Shown one piece after another: positions 17,796-27,313 of a DNA stretch of 64,000 nt. Numbering within the stretch: the first letter of the stretch is position 1; every line of letters begins with the position of its first letter. The notes below the pieces were generated by a model. It was given only the letters and a program-made list of their open reading frames with translations, had not been told where the DNA came from and did not search any database. A program made the position numbers and the translations under genes. The DNA lies in contig NZ_SJDL01000014.1 of NCBI RefSeq assembly GCF_004327985.1, forward strand, positions 40,117-104,116, written 5' to 3'. The DNA comes from Marinobacter halodurans. GTDB lineage: Bacteria > Pseudomonadota > Gammaproteobacteria > Pseudomonadales > Oleiphilaceae.

Positions 17796-19607
17796 TTACT
17801 TCTTGTAGGCGCGACGGCGCTCGTTTTCCTTGAGCAGCTTCTTGCGGATGCGCACCGATTCCGGCGTTACCTCGACCAGTTCATCGTCGTCGATGAATTC
17901 CAGCGCCTGCTCCAGCGACATCCGAATCGGCGGGGTCAGGATCACATTCTCATCCGAACCGGAAGCACGGATGTTGGTCAACTGCTTGGCCTTGGTCGGG
18001 TTGACCACCAGATCATTGTCACGGTTGTGGATGCCGATGATCATCCCTTCATAGACCTCAGTACCCGGATCGACAAACAGGCGGCCACGTTCCTGCAGCG
18101 TCATCAGGGCGTAGCCCAGCACCTTGCCGTCGACCATGGAGACCAGCACGCCGTTGTTGCGGTGCTCGATATCGCCCCCCTTGACCGGGCCATAGTGGTC
18201 GAACACGTTCGTGATGATGCCGGTACCGGAGGTCAGGGTCAGGAACTGGTTACGGAAACCGATCAGCCCACGTGCCGGCATGATGAATTCCAGACGGGTA
18301 CGACCACGACCGTCCGGGACCATGTTCTTGAGCTCGGCACGGCGCAGGCCCATGACTTCCATGATGGAACCCTGGTGCTGATCCTCCACGTCGATCACCA
18401 CGAACTCATACGGCTCCTGCAGTTCGCCGTCCACTTCGCGCTGCACGACTTCCGGACGGGACACGCCCAGCTCGTAGCCTTCGCGGCGCATGTTCTCGAT
18501 CAGGACGGACAGGTGCAGCTCGCCGCGGCCGGACACCTTGAACTTCTCGGCCGTCTCGCCGGGCTCGACACGCAGGGCCACGTTGTGCAGCAGTTCCTTT
18601 TCCAGGCGCTCCTTGATGTTGCGGCTGGTGACGAACTTGCCTTCCCTGCCCGCAAACGGGGAGTCGTTGACCTGGAAGGTCATGCTTACGGTCGGCTCGT
18701 CGACGGTCAGGGCCGGCAGTCGTTCAACGTTCTGCGGATCACACAGGGTGTCGGAAATAAACAGCTCGCTGATCCCGCTGATGCAGACAATATCACCGGC
18801 GCTGGCCTCTTCGACCGGCACGCGCTCCAGGCCGTGGAAGCCCTTGACCTCGAGCACCTTCGCATTACGCTTCTTGTCGTGGCGGTCGATCACGCTCACC
18901 TGCTGCCCCGGTCTCAGCTTGCCCCGGGTGATTCGACCGATACCGATAACGCCAACGTAACTGTCGTAGTCCAGCTGCGAGATCTGCATCTGGAACGGGC
19001 TGTTCACGTCGACATCCGGCGCCGGCACATGCTCGGCGATCGCTTCGAACAGTGGCGTCATGTCGTCCGCCAGCTGATCGGCTTCCGGGCCGGCGATGCC
19101 GTTCAGGGCGGAGGCGTAAACAATCGGGAAATCCAGCTGCTCGTCCGTTGCACCCAGGCGATCAAACAGGTCAAAGACCTCGTTGATCACCCAGTCCGGA
19201 CGCGCGCCCGGGCGGTCGACCTTGTTGACCACGACGATCGGCTTGAGACCGCGGTCGAACGCCTTCTGGGTGACAAAGCGGGTCTGCGGCATGGGGCCGT
19301 CCACGGCATCGACCAGCAGCAGCACGGAGTCCACCATCGACATGACACGTTCGACCTCACCACCGAAATCGGCGTGGCCCGGGGTGTCGACGATGTTGAT
19401 CTGGTATTCGTTCCAGCGAATGGCGGTATTCTTCGCCAGGATGGTAATTCCGCGTTCCCGCTCCTGATCGTTGGAGTCCATGATGCGCTCCGAGCCACTG
19501 TCTTTGCGGTCCAGGGTTCCGGACTGCTCCAGCAGCTTGTCGACCAGCGTGGTCTTGCCGTGGTCAACGTGGGCGATAATGGCTATATTTCGACGTTTTT
19601 CGATCAC
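17796..19607 (-). CDS. typA: Ribosome-associated GTPase BipA/TypA
   Basis: 603 residues if started at GTG 19607, with AGGA seven bases upstream; this aligns with E. coli BipA (607), which opens [20 protein letters not shown]. An ATG six codons earlier (19625) is an alternative. A translational GTPase that binds the 70S ribosome and helps 50S assembly and cold or stress growth. It shows G1 AHVDHGKT, the switch [19 protein letters not shown], then EF-G-like domains and the C-terminal BipA-specific [28 protein letters not shown]. It is divergent from glnA across about 560 bases and possibly cotranscribed with pip. Confidence 0.95.
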   Translation of the reverse strand: MIEKRRNIAIIAHVDHGKTTLVDKLLEQSGTLDRKDSGSERIMDSNDQERERGITILAKNTAIRWNEYQINIVDTPGHADFGGEVERVMSMVDSVLLLVDAVDGPMPQTRFVTQKAFDRGLKPIVVVNKVDRPGARPDWVINEVFDLFDRLGATDEQLDFPIVYASALNGIAGPEADQLADDMTPLFEAIAEHVPAPDVDVNSPFQMQISQLDYDSYVGVIGIGRITRGKLRPGQQVSVIDRHDKKRNAKVLEVKGFHGLERVPVEEASAGDIVCISGISELFISDTLCDPQNVERLPALTVDEPTVSMTFQVNDSPFAGREGKFVTSRNIKERLEKELLHNVALRVEPGETAEKFKVSGRGELHLSVLIENMRREGYELGVSRPEVVQREVDGELQEPYEFVVIDVEDQHQGSIMEVMGLRRAELKNMVPDGRGRTRLEFIMPARGLIGFRNQFLTLTSGTGIITNVFDHYGPVKGGDIEHRNNGVLVSMVDGKVLGYALMTLQERGRLFVDPGTEVYEGMIIGIHNRDNDLVVNPTKAKQLTNIRASGSDENVILTPPIRMSLEQALEFIDDDELVEVTPESVRIRKKLLKENERRRAYKK

Positions 19608-19863
19608 AAAATAATCCTGAGGCATGCAACTGACCTGAGACGATTGAAGGGACAACGGGGTCCGGCATGCCATCTCAAATCTGAAAATGTTAGTCGGGCG
19701 CCGGACCGCGGTTTCGGGACACAGTCGGCTCGCCCTGGGAAATGGAAGCCCGTGACGGATGACGACAGGCTTCAGGCGCGCGCAGTATATCGAAAACCGC
19801 TGTGGACAACTACGGTCAAAGAGTGAACAACCGGCAGTTTTATGAAACTGAGCCCGACATCTC

Positions 19864-19880
19864 TGCATCAAAATGGTGCG
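19864..19880 (+). promoter_or_regulatory. NtrC-binding site 1 upstream of glnA
   Basis: TGCATCAAAATGGTGCG differs at two positions from the NtrC consensus TGCACC-N5-GGTGCA. Its centre lies about 160 bases upstream of the predicted sigma-54 start point, a typical enhancer distance. Confidence 0.8.
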
Positions 19881-19893
19881 CTATCAGGCAGCG

Positions 19894-19910
19894 TGCACCA
19901 TTAAGGGTCG
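19894..19910 (+). promoter_or_regulatory. NtrC-binding site 2 upstream of glnA
   Basis: TGCACCATTAAGGGTCG has a perfect left half-site and a degenerate right half. It is 30 bases from site 1, close to three helical turns, so two NtrC dimers could bind on the same DNA face, as at E. coli glnAp2. Confidence 0.65.
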
Positions 19911-20006
19911 CCGAGCGCGTCACCCTTGGACCCCGGCCCGCAGAAAGGCAACCCGCTCCGCCCCTAAAATGCCCACCCTGCACCACCATCGAACGATTCG
20001 AAAATA

Positions 20007-20024
20007 TTGGCAAACGTTTTGCTT
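20007..20024 (+). promoter_or_regulatory. Sigma-54 promoter of glnA
   Basis: TTGGCAAACGTTTTGCTT matches the -24/-12 consensus (TGGCAC-N5-TTGC): GG at 20009-20010 and GC at 20021-20022 are exactly 12 bases apart. Transcription would start near 20034, giving a leader of about 130 bases. With the two upstream NtrC sites this predicts induction of glnA under nitrogen limitation. Confidence 0.88.
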
Positions 20025-20167
20025 AACTGTTTGCAGCCGAATTTGCAGGCACGTGCGCAACTGTTTTGATAAGCTGCCATGCGCCTGTCGAATGAATCGG
20101 ACGCTGGGCGGACACCGCTCAGCCGAGCCGGCTCCATATAAAGACATAAACTGACGGAGTATGCGTA

Positions 20168-21571
20168 ATGTCCAAGACGCTTGACCTGATCAAAGAGCAC
20201 GAAGTGAAATGGGTTGATATGCGGTTTACCGACAGCCGCGGTAAAGAGCAGCACGTCACCCTGCCTGCTTCCGAAGTTGATGAAGATTTCTTCACAGACG
20301 GCAAGATGTTTGATGGCTCTTCCATCGCCGGCTGGAAAGGCATCAACGAATCCGACATGATCCTCATGCCGGACGATGCAACGGGCGTAATCGACCCGTT
20401 CACCGAAGAAACCACCCTGAACATCACCTGCGACATCGTTGAGCCTTCAACCATGCAGGGCTACGAGCGGGACCCGCGTTCCGTTGCCCGTCGCGCCGAG
20501 GAATACCTGAAGTCCACCGGCATCGCCGACGGCGCCCTGTTCGGCCCGGAACCGGAGTTCTTCGTCTTCGATTCCGTGAAGTGGAACACCGACATGCAGG
20601 GTTCCATGTACGAAATCTACTCCGAGGAAGCCGCCTGGGTTTCCGGCGAGGATTTCGAGCGCAATAACATCGGTCACCGTCCGGGCGTTAAAGGCGGCTA
20701 CTTCCCGGTCCCGCCGGTGGACAGCCTGCACGACCTGCGTGGCGCCATGTGTGCGGCCATGGAGTCCATGGGCCTGGAAATCGAAGTTCACCACCACGAA
20801 GTGGGCACCGCCGGCCAGTGTGAAATCGGCGTTGGCGCCAACACCCTGACCCGCAAGGCGGACGAAGTCCAGATCCTGAAGTACTGCGTGCACAACGTGG
20901 CCCACGCCTACGGCAAGACCGCGACCTTCATGCCGAAGCCGGTGGTTGGCGATAACGGTTCAGGCATGCACGTCCATATGTCCCTGAACAAGGACGGCAA
21001 GAACGTCTTCGCCGGTGACGGCTATGCCGGCCTGAGCGAAATCGCCCTGTACTACATCGGCGGTATCATCAAGCACGCCAAGACCATCAATGCGTTCACC
21101 AACGCCTCCACCAACAGCTACAAGCGTCTGGTACCGGGCTTCGAAGCACCGGTTATGCTGGCCTACTCCGCCCGTAACCGCTCCGCTTCCATCCGTATCC
21201 CGTACGTGAACAGCCCGAAAGCGCGTCGTATCGAAGTGCGCTTCCCGGATCCGTCCGCCAACCCGTACCTGGCGTTCGCGGCCATGCTGATGGCCGGCCT
21301 CGACGGCATCCAGAACAAGATCCACCCGGGCGACGCCATGGACAAGGATCTGTACGACCTGCCGAAGGAAGAAGCACTGAACATCCCGACCGTGTGCGAA
21401 ACCTTCCAGGAAGCGCTGGATACCCTGGAGAAGGATCACGAGTTCCTGACCCGCGGCGGCGTCTTCACCGAAGACATGATCGCCGGCTACATCGATCTGA
21501 AGCGCGCCGAAGTCGAGCGTCTGAACATGACGACTCACCCGGTCGAGTTCGATCTGTACTACTCTGTCTAA
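20168..21571 (+). CDS. glnA: Glutamine synthetase type I
   Basis: 467 residues. ATP-dependent synthesis of glutamine from glutamate and ammonia; a dodecamer in the cytosol. Motifs are [18 protein letters not shown] near residue 57, the metal-site [10 protein letters not shown], the [10 protein letters not shown] region near residue 265, and NRSASIRIP. The adenylylation tyrosine is present in [10 protein letters not shown] near residue 398, so it should be a substrate of the GlnE encoded in this window. The start ATG follows GGAG with good spacing. It is preceded by a sigma-54 promoter with NtrC sites and followed by a strong terminator, so ntrBC transcription is at least partly independent. 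Confidence 0.98.
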   Translation: MSKTLDLIKEHEVKWVDMRFTDSRGKEQHVTLPASEVDEDFFTDGKMFDGSSIAGWKGINESDMILMPDDATGVIDPFTEETTLNITCDIVEPSTMQGYERDPRSVARRAEEYLKSTGIADGALFGPEPEFFVFDSVKWNTDMQGSMYEIYSEEAAWVSGEDFERNNIGHRPGVKGGYFPVPPVDSLHDLRGAMCAAMESMGLEIEVHHHEVGTAGQCEIGVGANTLTRKADEVQILKYCVHNVAHAYGKTATFMPKPVVGDNGSGMHVHMSLNKDGKNVFAGDGYAGLSEIALYYIGGIIKHAKTINAFTNASTNSYKRLVPGFEAPVMLAYSARNRSASIRIPYVNSPKARRIEVRFPDPSANPYLAFAAMLMAGLDGIQNKIHPGDAMDKDLYDLPKEEALNIPTVCETFQEALDTLEKDHEFLTRGGVFTEDMIAGYIDLKRAEVERLNMTTHPVEFDLYYSV

Positions 21572-21591
21572 GGGCTCGCTCCTCTGACAGC

Positions 21592-21617
21592 AAAGCCCCG
21601 CTCCGGCGGGGCTTTTT
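21592..21617 (+). terminator. glnA terminator
   Basis: AAAGCCCCG and CGGGGCTTT form a perfect 9-base stem with a 6-base loop, followed by TTTTT. It begins 20 bases after the glnA stop. Confidence 0.92.
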
Positions 21618-21680
21618 CGTTTCAGTTAGACACAAAAATCGGCTTAACACGCCTGCTGTCGATCGCTACATTAAGGGGTT

Positions 21681-21734
21681 TCCGGACAATACCCGAGCAC
21701 CCCGAAGCCGGGGTTGAACCGGCTCCTGTCCGGA
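21681..21734 (+). repeat. Nested inverted repeat between glnA and the DUF4124 gene
   Basis: Outer 8-base arms TCCGGACA (21681-21688) and TGTCCGGA (21727-21734) enclose an inner hairpin ACCCC-GAAGCC-GGGGT. The element could be a structured leader of the DUF4124 transcript or a repetitive extragenic palindrome. No T-tract follows. Only one copy was noticed in this window. Confidence 0.6.
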
Positions 21735-21832
21735 GATTCCTTAGAATTCCGTAAGAACACCGGGAGGCTGTTGCATTGCGGCGCCTCGCCTGCCAATAAT
21801 CGGGAATATAAAGAGAAAACAGGGAGATCCCC

Positions 21833-22366
21833 GTGAAGAAACTCTGGGTTGTTTTTGGCCTGCTGACCCTGGCGGTAACGTCTGCCCAGGCCCAGGTCTA
21901 TAAGAGCGTGGATAAGCACGGCAACGTCACCTATACCGACGAGGCCTCATCAGGCGGAGAGCCCGTGGACGTCAAGCCGGTCACCACCGTCACGCTGCCC
22001 AAGGCCGACCAGGTCAAAGCGTTCGAAGAGCGCCAGAAGAAGGAAGCGAACAACAAGCAGAAGCCCGCTTCCCGCTATAGCCGCATTGGCTTCGATTCCC
22101 CGGAAAACGACAGCGCTTTCCACAGCGGCAGCGGGGACGTGACCTTTGCAGTGTCCAGTCAGCCGCCCCTGCGCCCGGGCGACCTGTTCGAAGTGTCACT
22201 CGACGGCCAGCCGATCGGCCAGAATGCATCGGGCCAGTTCCCCATCAGCAATGTCTTCCGCGGCACCCATAACGCCTCAGTGCGGATCGTCGACAAGACC
22301 GGCAACATCATCCAGGATGGCCAGACCATCACGTTCACCATCCATCGCCCATCCGTACAGAACTGA
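21833..22366 (+). CDS. DUF4124 domain exported protein
   Basis: 177 residues, GTG start. N-terminal signal peptide (KKLWVVFGLLTLAVTSAQA) with cleavage before QVYK. The mature protein opens with the DUF4124 hallmark QVYKSVDKHGNVTYTDEA (residues 21-38). A charged, Lys/Gln-rich linker at about 60-80 follows, then a C-terminal beta-rich domain (about 95-175) with VSLDGQPIG and NASVRIVDKTGNI that looks immunoglobulin-like. Predicted periplasmic; function unknown. Its place between glnA and ntrB recurs in Pseudomonas-type genomes as I recall, which suggests a link to nitrogen status, but nothing in the sequence proves that. Confidence 0.85.
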   Translation: MKKLWVVFGLLTLAVTSAQAQVYKSVDKHGNVTYTDEASSGGEPVDVKPVTTVTLPKADQVKAFEERQKKEANNKQKPASRYSRIGFDSPENDSAFHSGSGDVTFAVSSQPPLRPGDLFEVSLDGQPIGQNASGQFPISNVFRGTHNASVRIVDKTGNIIQDGQTITFTIHRPSVQN

Positions 22367-22400
22367 CCGCCTCCCGGATGAACTCCGGGCCCTCCGGCCC

Positions 22401-22433
22401 GGTGCTTGCGCACCAAATTAGTGCGCAAGCACC
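22401..22433. promoter_or_regulatory. Perfect palindrome containing an NtrC-like operator
   Basis: Arms GGTGCTTGCGCAC and GTGCGCAAGCACC (13 bases, perfect) flank CAAATTA. The centre GCACCAAATTAGTGC (22410-22424) fits the NtrC core GCACY-N5-RGTGC exactly. No T-run follows, so it is more likely an operator than a terminator. It lies about 360 bases before ntrB. Confidence 0.65.
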
Positions 22434-22743
22434 AAAAAGCACCTACCATTCGTTCAAAAGCAGGGCGATCTGCCGACCAGGACACCGGCGCCCGGGTCCT
22501 GGTACCTGCCGTCGCTTCTGACACCTCCGGCTAACGCCGTCTTTGGAGCCTTTCCGGAATCGCCTGACAGAACAGGCGCCTGAAGCCCGCACGGCCCGCG
22601 CTCCCGACCGACATCCCGATCTCGCGCAGGCAGGCCAGCGGGCGCTTCAAGACCTCGGTGGCACCGAAATACAGCACCGGGTCCGTCTTCGATAGCGACG
22701 GGCTAACCAAAAAGGCGCAAGCCGGCGGCACCGCGTTCGCATC

Positions 22744-22759
22744 TGGTTCGCTTTTTGCA
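22744..22759 (+). promoter_or_regulatory. Candidate sigma-54 promoter of ntrBC
   Basis: TGGTTCGCTTTTTGCA has GG at 22745-22746 and GC at 22757-22758, the correct 12-base phase, and a perfect TTGCA -12 element, but its -24 half departs from TGGCAC at two positions. Transcription would start about 18 bases before the ntrB ATG. A chance match is possible. Confidence 0.4.
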
Positions 22760-22786
22760 GCAGCGTAAAGGAACAAGAGGGACACC

Positions 22787-23857
22787 ATGTCTAGAGATAT
22801 CGTCTACCGGCAAATCCTGGATCACCTGACCACCGCAACGCTGGTGCTGGATTCGGATCTGACCATTCTGTACATCAACGCCGCTGCGGAATATCTGCTG
22901 GAAGCCAGCGGCTCGCGTATTGTCGGCACACGCCTGGACGACCTGTTTGTCGGGTCGGCCGAAGCGCTCGAAACGCTTAACGACGCCTCGCGGACAGGGC
23001 AGCCGTTTACCAAACGCGAAGCGGAATTCACGCTGCTGTCAGGCTCACGATTTACGGTGGATTACTCCGTATCCCAAATCGGTGCCGAGGCAGACACGCT
23101 GCTGCTGGAACTGCAGCCAAGGGATCGCCTGCTCCGGATTACCCGAGAGGAAGACATGCTCACCCAGCAGGAAACCACCCGCATCCTGGTGCGCGGCATG
23201 GCCCACGAGATCAAGAACCCCCTCGGCGGTATCCGCGGTGCGGCCCAACTGCTCGACCGGGAGTTGAGCGACGAAAGCCAGAAGGAATACACCCGGGTCA
23301 TAATCGACGAAGCCGACCGCCTGCGCGGGCTGGTGGACCGCATGCTCGGGCCCAACAAGGCGCCCCAGTTCAACGCCACCAACATCCACGAGGTCCTGGA
23401 ACGGGTCCGCACCCTGCTGGAGGCCGAGAGCAAGGGCCGCGTGAAACTGGAGCGGGACTACGACCCCAGCCTGCCGGAATTCCCCGGCGACAAGGAACAG
23501 CTGATCCAGGCGTTCCTCAACGTCGCCCGCAATGCGATGGAAGCGGCCGCGGATCACACCAACGACGAAACACCCTGTATCACTTTCCGGACCCGGGCCC
23601 TGCGCCAGTTCACCATCGGCCATCGCCGTTACCGGCTGGTCTGTCGTGTCGACATCATCGACAACGGGCCAGGCATCCCGCCGGATCTGCTGCAAAACAT
23701 CTTCTACCCCATGATCAGCGGCCGGGCCAACGGAACGGGCCTGGGGCTGTCGATCACGCAAAGCATCATCGGCCAACATCAGGGTCTCGTTGAATGCGAG
23801 AGTTCGCCCGGCTGGACCGATTTCATCATTTTCCTGCCTCTGGAGCTGAAAGCATGA
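22787..23857 (+). CDS. ntrB: Nitrogen regulation sensor histidine kinase NtrB
   Basis: 356 residues, no membrane span: a cytosolic kinase/phosphatase of NtrC controlled by PII. A PAS domain covers about residues 5-115. The H-box RGMAHEIKNPLGGIRGAAQLL carries the autophosphorylated His140. The HATPase part shows an N-box FLNVARNAMEAA, a G1 box DIIDNGPGIP and a G2 region GRANGTGLGLSI. Length and motif order match E. coli GlnL (349). A GAGGG Shine-Dalgarno lies before ATG. The stop overlaps the ntrC start (ATGA at 23854), so the pair is translationally coupled. Confidence 0.96.
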   Translation: MSRDIVYRQILDHLTTATLVLDSDLTILYINAAAEYLLEASGSRIVGTRLDDLFVGSAEALETLNDASRTGQPFTKREAEFTLLSGSRFTVDYSVSQIGAEADTLLLELQPRDRLLRITREEDMLTQQETTRILVRGMAHEIKNPLGGIRGAAQLLDRELSDESQKEYTRVIIDEADRLRGLVDRMLGPNKAPQFNATNIHEVLERVRTLLEAESKGRVKLERDYDPSLPEFPGDKEQLIQAFLNVARNAMEAAADHTNDETPCITFRTRALRQFTIGHRRYRLVCRVDIIDNGPGIPPDLLQNIFYPMISGRANGTGLGLSITQSIIGQHQGLVECESSPGWTDFIIFLPLELKA

Positions 23858-25287
23858 GCCAATCGGCCAACGTCTGGATAATTGACGATGATCGGAGTAT
23901 TCGCTGGGTCCTGGAACGGGCCCTGACGCAGGCCAACATGCAACCCCGCGCGTTCGAGAGCGGCGAGGGCATCATGATGCGACTGGACCGGGAGCAGCCC
24001 GATGCCATCATCAGCGATATCCGCATGCCAGGCATTGATGGCATCGCACTGCTTTCACAGATCGTTCAGGATCATCCCGACATCCCGGTCATTATCATGA
24101 CGGCTCACTCCGACCTTGAGAGCGCCGTGGCCAGTTACCAGACAGGGGCGTTCGAGTACCTGCCCAAACCCTTCGACGTGGACGACGCCGTGGAGCTGGT
24201 CAAGCGGGCTGTCGACCACAGCCGCGAGCGCCGGGCCAGCAGCGAGCCCCAGTCCGACTCCGGGAACCGCCACACCGAAATCATCGGTGAGGCGCCGGCA
24301 ATGCAGGAAGTTTTCCGGGCGATCGGGCGCCTGTCCCATTCCAACATTACCGTCCTGATCAATGGTGAGAGCGGAACCGGCAAGGAACTGGTCGCCCAGG
24401 CCCTGCACAACCACAGCCCACGGGCCAACCATCCGTTTATCGCGCTGAACATGGCCGCCATCCCCAAGGACCTGATCGAGTCGGAGCTGTTCGGCCACGA
24501 GAAAGGGGCGTTTACCGGCGCTGGCGCCGCACGCCAGGGCCGCTTCGAGCAGTCCAACGGCGGCACCCTGTTCCTGGACGAGATCGGCGACATGCCGGCA
24601 GACACCCAGACCCGGCTGCTGCGGGTCCTGGCTGACGGCGAGTTCTACCGGGTCGGCGGCACCACACCCATCAAGGTGGATGTGCGCATCATTGCGGCAA
24701 CGCACCAGAACCTGGAGAAACTGGTCCAGGCCGGCACCTTCCGGGAGGATCTGTTCCATCGACTGAACGTCATCCGGGTCCACCTGCCCAAACTGGCGGA
24801 ACGGCGGGAGGACATTCCGCGCCTGATGCGCCACTTCCTGAAACGTGCAGCCCAGGAACTGTCAGTCGAACCCAAACTGCTGCGCCCGGAGGCCGAGGAA
24901 TACCTCACGACCCTGCCCTGGCCCGGCAACGTCCGCCAGTTGGAAAACACCTGCCGCTGGCTGACGGTCATGGCCAGCGGCCGTGAGATCCACGTCAGCG
25001 ACCTGCCACCCGAACTGCTGGATCAGGCGGACACGCCCCCCACCGGCCAGACCTGGCAGGAGGGTCTACGCACCTGGGCCGAGCAGGAACTCAAGCGGGG
25101 CAAACAGGGCATCCTGGACGTGGCCGTCCCCGAATTCGAGCAGGTCATGATCGAAACCGCCCTCAAACACACCGGCGGACGTCGCCGTGATGCCGCGGTG
25201 CTGCTGGGATGGGGGCGGAATACGCTGACCCGCAAGATCAAGGAACTCGGCATGGCCGACTCGCCGGGTGACGACGACGAAGACTGA
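23854..25287 (+). CDS. ntrC: Nitrogen regulation response regulator NtrC
   Basis: 477 residues from ATG 23854. Sigma-54 activator that turns on glnA and nitrogen-scavenging genes when phosphorylated. A receiver domain (about 7-120) has DDD near residue 11 and the phospho-acceptor Asp55 in IISDIRMPG. The AAA+ domain (about 145-380) has Walker A GESGTGKE, the sigma-54 contact motif GAFTGA, Walker B TLFLDEIGD and the arginine-finger region. A C-terminal Fis-type helix-turn-helix GRRRDAAVLLGWGRNTLTRK follows. Coupled to ntrB. Matching DNA sites for its product are visible upstream of glnA and in front of ntrB. Confidence 0.97.
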   Translation: MSQSANVWIIDDDRSIRWVLERALTQANMQPRAFESGEGIMMRLDREQPDAIISDIRMPGIDGIALLSQIVQDHPDIPVIIMTAHSDLESAVASYQTGAFEYLPKPFDVDDAVELVKRAVDHSRERRASSEPQSDSGNRHTEIIGEAPAMQEVFRAIGRLSHSNITVLINGESGTGKELVAQALHNHSPRANHPFIALNMAAIPKDLIESELFGHEKGAFTGAGAARQGRFEQSNGGTLFLDEIGDMPADTQTRLLRVLADGEFYRVGGTTPIKVDVRIIAATHQNLEKLVQAGTFREDLFHRLNVIRVHLPKLAERREDIPRLMRHFLKRAAQELSVEPKLLRPEAEEYLTTLPWPGNVRQLENTCRWLTVMASGREIHVSDLPPELLDQADTPPTGQTWQEGLRTWAEQELKRGKQGILDVAVPEFEQVMIETALKHTGGRRRDAAVLLGWGRNTLTRKIKELGMADSPGDDDED

Positions 25288-25302
25288 GCAGACCCCGGAC
25301 GC

Positions 25303-25331
25303 AAGAAGGCCCGCCAATGGCGGGCCTTCTT
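25303..25331. terminator. Bidirectional terminator between ntrC and ssb
   Basis: AAGAAGGCCCGCC and GGCGGGCCTTCTT form a perfect 13-base stem with a 3-base loop. It lies between the convergent ends of ntrC and ssb and could stop both transcripts; the U-tracts are short and interrupted by C. Confidence 0.85.
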
Positions 25332-25355
25332 CGTGGAGCGTCGGTACCGTCCGTC

Positions 25356-25886
25356 TCAGAAGGGAATATCGTCGTCGAAATCATCCACCGGCTCGGGCAT
25401 GCTGTCACCCTGATTCTGCGGCGGCTGGCTGTAACCACCAGCGGCCTGCCCCTGGTTGCCGTAATTCGGCTGGGGTTGTTGTTGCTGCGGCTGTTGCTGC
25501 GGACGTGACGGCGCCCCCATACCCTGGTTGTCACCGCCACCGCGGCTATCCAGCATCTGCATCTGGCCGTTGATGTCCACCACCACTTCGGTGGTGTAGC
25601 GGTCCTGGCCATCCTGCCCCTGCCACTTGCGGGTCTGCAGCTTGCCTTCGATATACACCTTGGAGCCCTTACGCAGGTATTGACCGGCCACTTCGGCGAT
25701 CTTGCCAAACATGACGATCCGGTGCCATTCGGTTTTGGGGACCATCTGCCCGGTCTGGCGATCCTTGTAACTCTCGTCGGTTGCCAGGTTCAGGTTGGTC
25801 ACCGCGTTACCGTTGGGGGTGTAACGGGTTTCCGGATCGTTGCCCAGATTACCGATCAGGATGACCTTGTTTACGCCTCTTGCCAT
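25356..25886 (-). CDS. ssb: Single-stranded DNA-binding protein
   Basis: 176 residues from ATG 25886 ([19 protein letters not shown]), the family start; the frame extends 20 codons further up without similarity. OB-fold domain at about residues 1-112 with [21 protein letters not shown] Gln/Pro/Gly/Asn-rich flexible linker (about 120-165) follows, with runs of Q, then the acidic tip DDFDDDIPF that docks replication and repair partners. It binds and protects ssDNA as a tetramer. It lies 68 bases downstream of the MFS transporter gene on the same strand, as in Pseudomonas. No LexA box was recognised nearby. Confidence 0.96.
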   Translation of the reverse strand: MARGVNKVILIGNLGNDPETRYTPNGNAVTNLNLATDESYKDRQTGQMVPKTEWHRIVMFGKIAEVAGQYLRKGSKVYIEGKLQTRKWQGQDGQDRYTTEVVVDINGQMQMLDSRGGGDNQGMGAPSRPQQQPQQQQPQPNYGNQGQAAGGYSQPPQNQGDSMPEPVDDFDDDIPF

Positions 25887-25954
25887 GCTCGACTCCCAAT
25901 AATCTCTGCCATGGCCAGCCTTCCATAGCCGGCCGTCTGAATTCAATGTTTGTG

Positions 25955-27313
25955 TCAGGGCCTGACGAAGGTGAACTGCCCCAGGTCGGCGGCATCGAAT
26001 TGCTCTTTATCCACCTTGAGGTAGGCAGCACCGGCATCGGCCAGGATCACCACATCCTCAACACCGGCAATGCCTCTCAGTGCATGATCCACCGCGGAAA
26101 CGCCACGCCCGTCAATGTCGACCAACTGTACCACGAAACTGGAGGTATGGCTCGGCCTCTTCATGGTGATGGCGAGCCCCAGCCAGATCACCAGGACCGA
26201 CACCATCAACCCGAACACGCCATTAACCCCGAAGTGCTGCAACAGCGTACCGCCCAGCGCCCCGCCGACGAAGGCACCCAGGAACTGTGACGTGGAATAG
26301 ACCCCCATGGCCGTGCCCTTGGCGGCAGCCGGAGACTCCTTGCTGATCAGCGACGGCAGGCTCGCCTCCAACAGGTTGAACGCCATAAAGAAGAAGAACA
26401 GGCAGATCCACATCACCGACAGGGTATGCGGCAATTCCGCCAGCGCCATGCAGGACACGGTCAGGATCGCCACGGCACCGCAGAGCACCTGCTTCATCAT
26501 GCGCTTCTTCTCACCAATGATGATGAACGGCACCATGGCGAAGAAGGCCACGGCCATGACCGACAGGTACACCCACCAGTGATGGGTGGGCGCCAGTCCG
26601 ACCTGGTCACGCAACAGCACGGGAATCACCAGGAAGGCCGATGTCAGCACCAGGTGCAACGCGGCGATGCCGAAGTCGAGTCTCAACAGACGGCTGTCGG
26701 CCAGCACCTGCCGAAGCTTTTCCCGGGCCGGCTGTGTATCCAGGTGCTGCGTCTGGGACGCCGGCGACGGCACCACCCAATACACCAGGCCGATGCCCAG
26801 CAGCGCCAGGGCACCGGTGACATAGAAGATACCCGACAGCCCTGCAATCGACCCCAGCAGCGGTCCGATGAACAGGGATGCGGAGAAGGCTACGCCGATG
26901 GACATCCCCACCAGGGCCATCGCCTTGGTCCGGTTCTCCTCCCGGGTCAGGTCACTGAGCAGCGCCATCAGCACGCTGGCGATCGCACCGCCGCCCTGCA
27001 GGGCTCGCCCGGCGATCACGCCATAGACGCTGTCGGAGGCACCGGCAATAAAGCTGCCGGCGGCAAACAGGAGCAGCCCAAAGAAAATCAGCCGTTTGCG
27101 TCCCAGGCGGTCTGACAGCATACCGAAAGGAATCTGCAGCAGCGCCTGGCTCAGCCCATAGGCGCCGATGGCCAGCCCCAGCAACGCCGGTGTCGCGCCG
27201 TCGAGCTTTTCCCCCAACAGCATAAAGACCGGCAGCACCATGAACAGGCCCAGCATCCGCATCGCGTAGACGGAGGCCAATGCCGCAATGGAACGTTTTT
27301 CAAGTGCATTCAT
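25955..27313 (-). CDS. MFS transporter of the YajR type
   Basis: 452 residues. Twelve hydrophobic spans fill about residues 10-385, with the MFS motif [15 protein letters not shown] near residue 65 between spans 2 and 3. A soluble C-terminal domain of about 65 residues ([21 protein letters not shown] ... [12 protein letters not shown]) resembles the ferredoxin-like YAM domain of E. coli YajR (456 residues), a proton-driven exporter of unknown substrate. The gene precedes ssb on the same strand, a neighbourhood shared with Pseudomonas (uvrA-MFS-ssb). Here it is divergent from a flagellar stator pair rather than from uvrA. Confidence 0.87.
   Translation of the reverse strand: MNALEKRSIAALASVYAMRMLGLFMVLPVFMLLGEKLDGATPALLGLAIGAYGLSQALLQIPFGMLSDRLGRKRLIFFGLLLFAAGSFIAGASDSVYGVIAGRALQGGGAIASVLMALLSDLTREENRTKAMALVGMSIGVAFSASLFIGPLLGSIAGLSGIFYVTGALALLGIGLVYWVVPSPASQTQHLDTQPAREKLRQVLADSRLLRLDFGIAALHLVLTSAFLVIPVLLRDQVGLAPTHHWWVYLSVMAVAFFAMVPFIIIGEKKRMMKQVLCGAVAILTVSCMALAELPHTLSVMWICLFFFFMAFNLLEASLPSLISKESPAAAKGTAMGVYSTSQFLGAFVGGALGGTLLQHFGVNGVFGLMVSVLVIWLGLAITMKRPSHTSSFVVQLVDIDGRGVSAVDHALRGIAGVEDVVILADAGAAYLKVDKEQFDAADLGQFTFVRP

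Larger units (their letters stand above)
19608..20167. other. typA-glnA divergent regulatory region
   Basis: 560 bases between divergent genes. The glnA side carries two NtrC-like sites and a sigma-54 promoter, annotated separately. A third NtrC half-site, TGCACC, starts at 19979. On the typA side TATACT (minus strand, 19789-19784) is a fair -10 element, but no matching -35 stands out. If used it would give a leader of roughly 170 bases for typA. No coding frame here looks real. Confidence 0.65.
22367..22786. other. Regulatory spacer between the DUF4124 gene and ntrB
   Basis: 420 bases without a believable gene; the minus-strand frames here lack family similarity. It holds the 33-base palindrome with an NtrC-like core (22401-22433), a second inverted repeat ACCAGGAC (22476-22483) / GTCCTGGT (22496-22503), and a sigma-54-like element directly before ntrB. 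Confidence 0.6.

Noticed and set aside
22401..22433. Reading the palindrome before ntrB as a terminator of the DUF4124 gene
   Set aside because: It is a strong stem but is followed by AAAAAGC rather than a T-run on the plus strand, and GGG follows on the minus strand; an operator role fits better.
22531..22788. Minus-strand 85-codon frame before ntrB
   Set aside because: No family similarity and no Shine-Dalgarno; it covers the putative ntrB promoter and starts inside ntrB.
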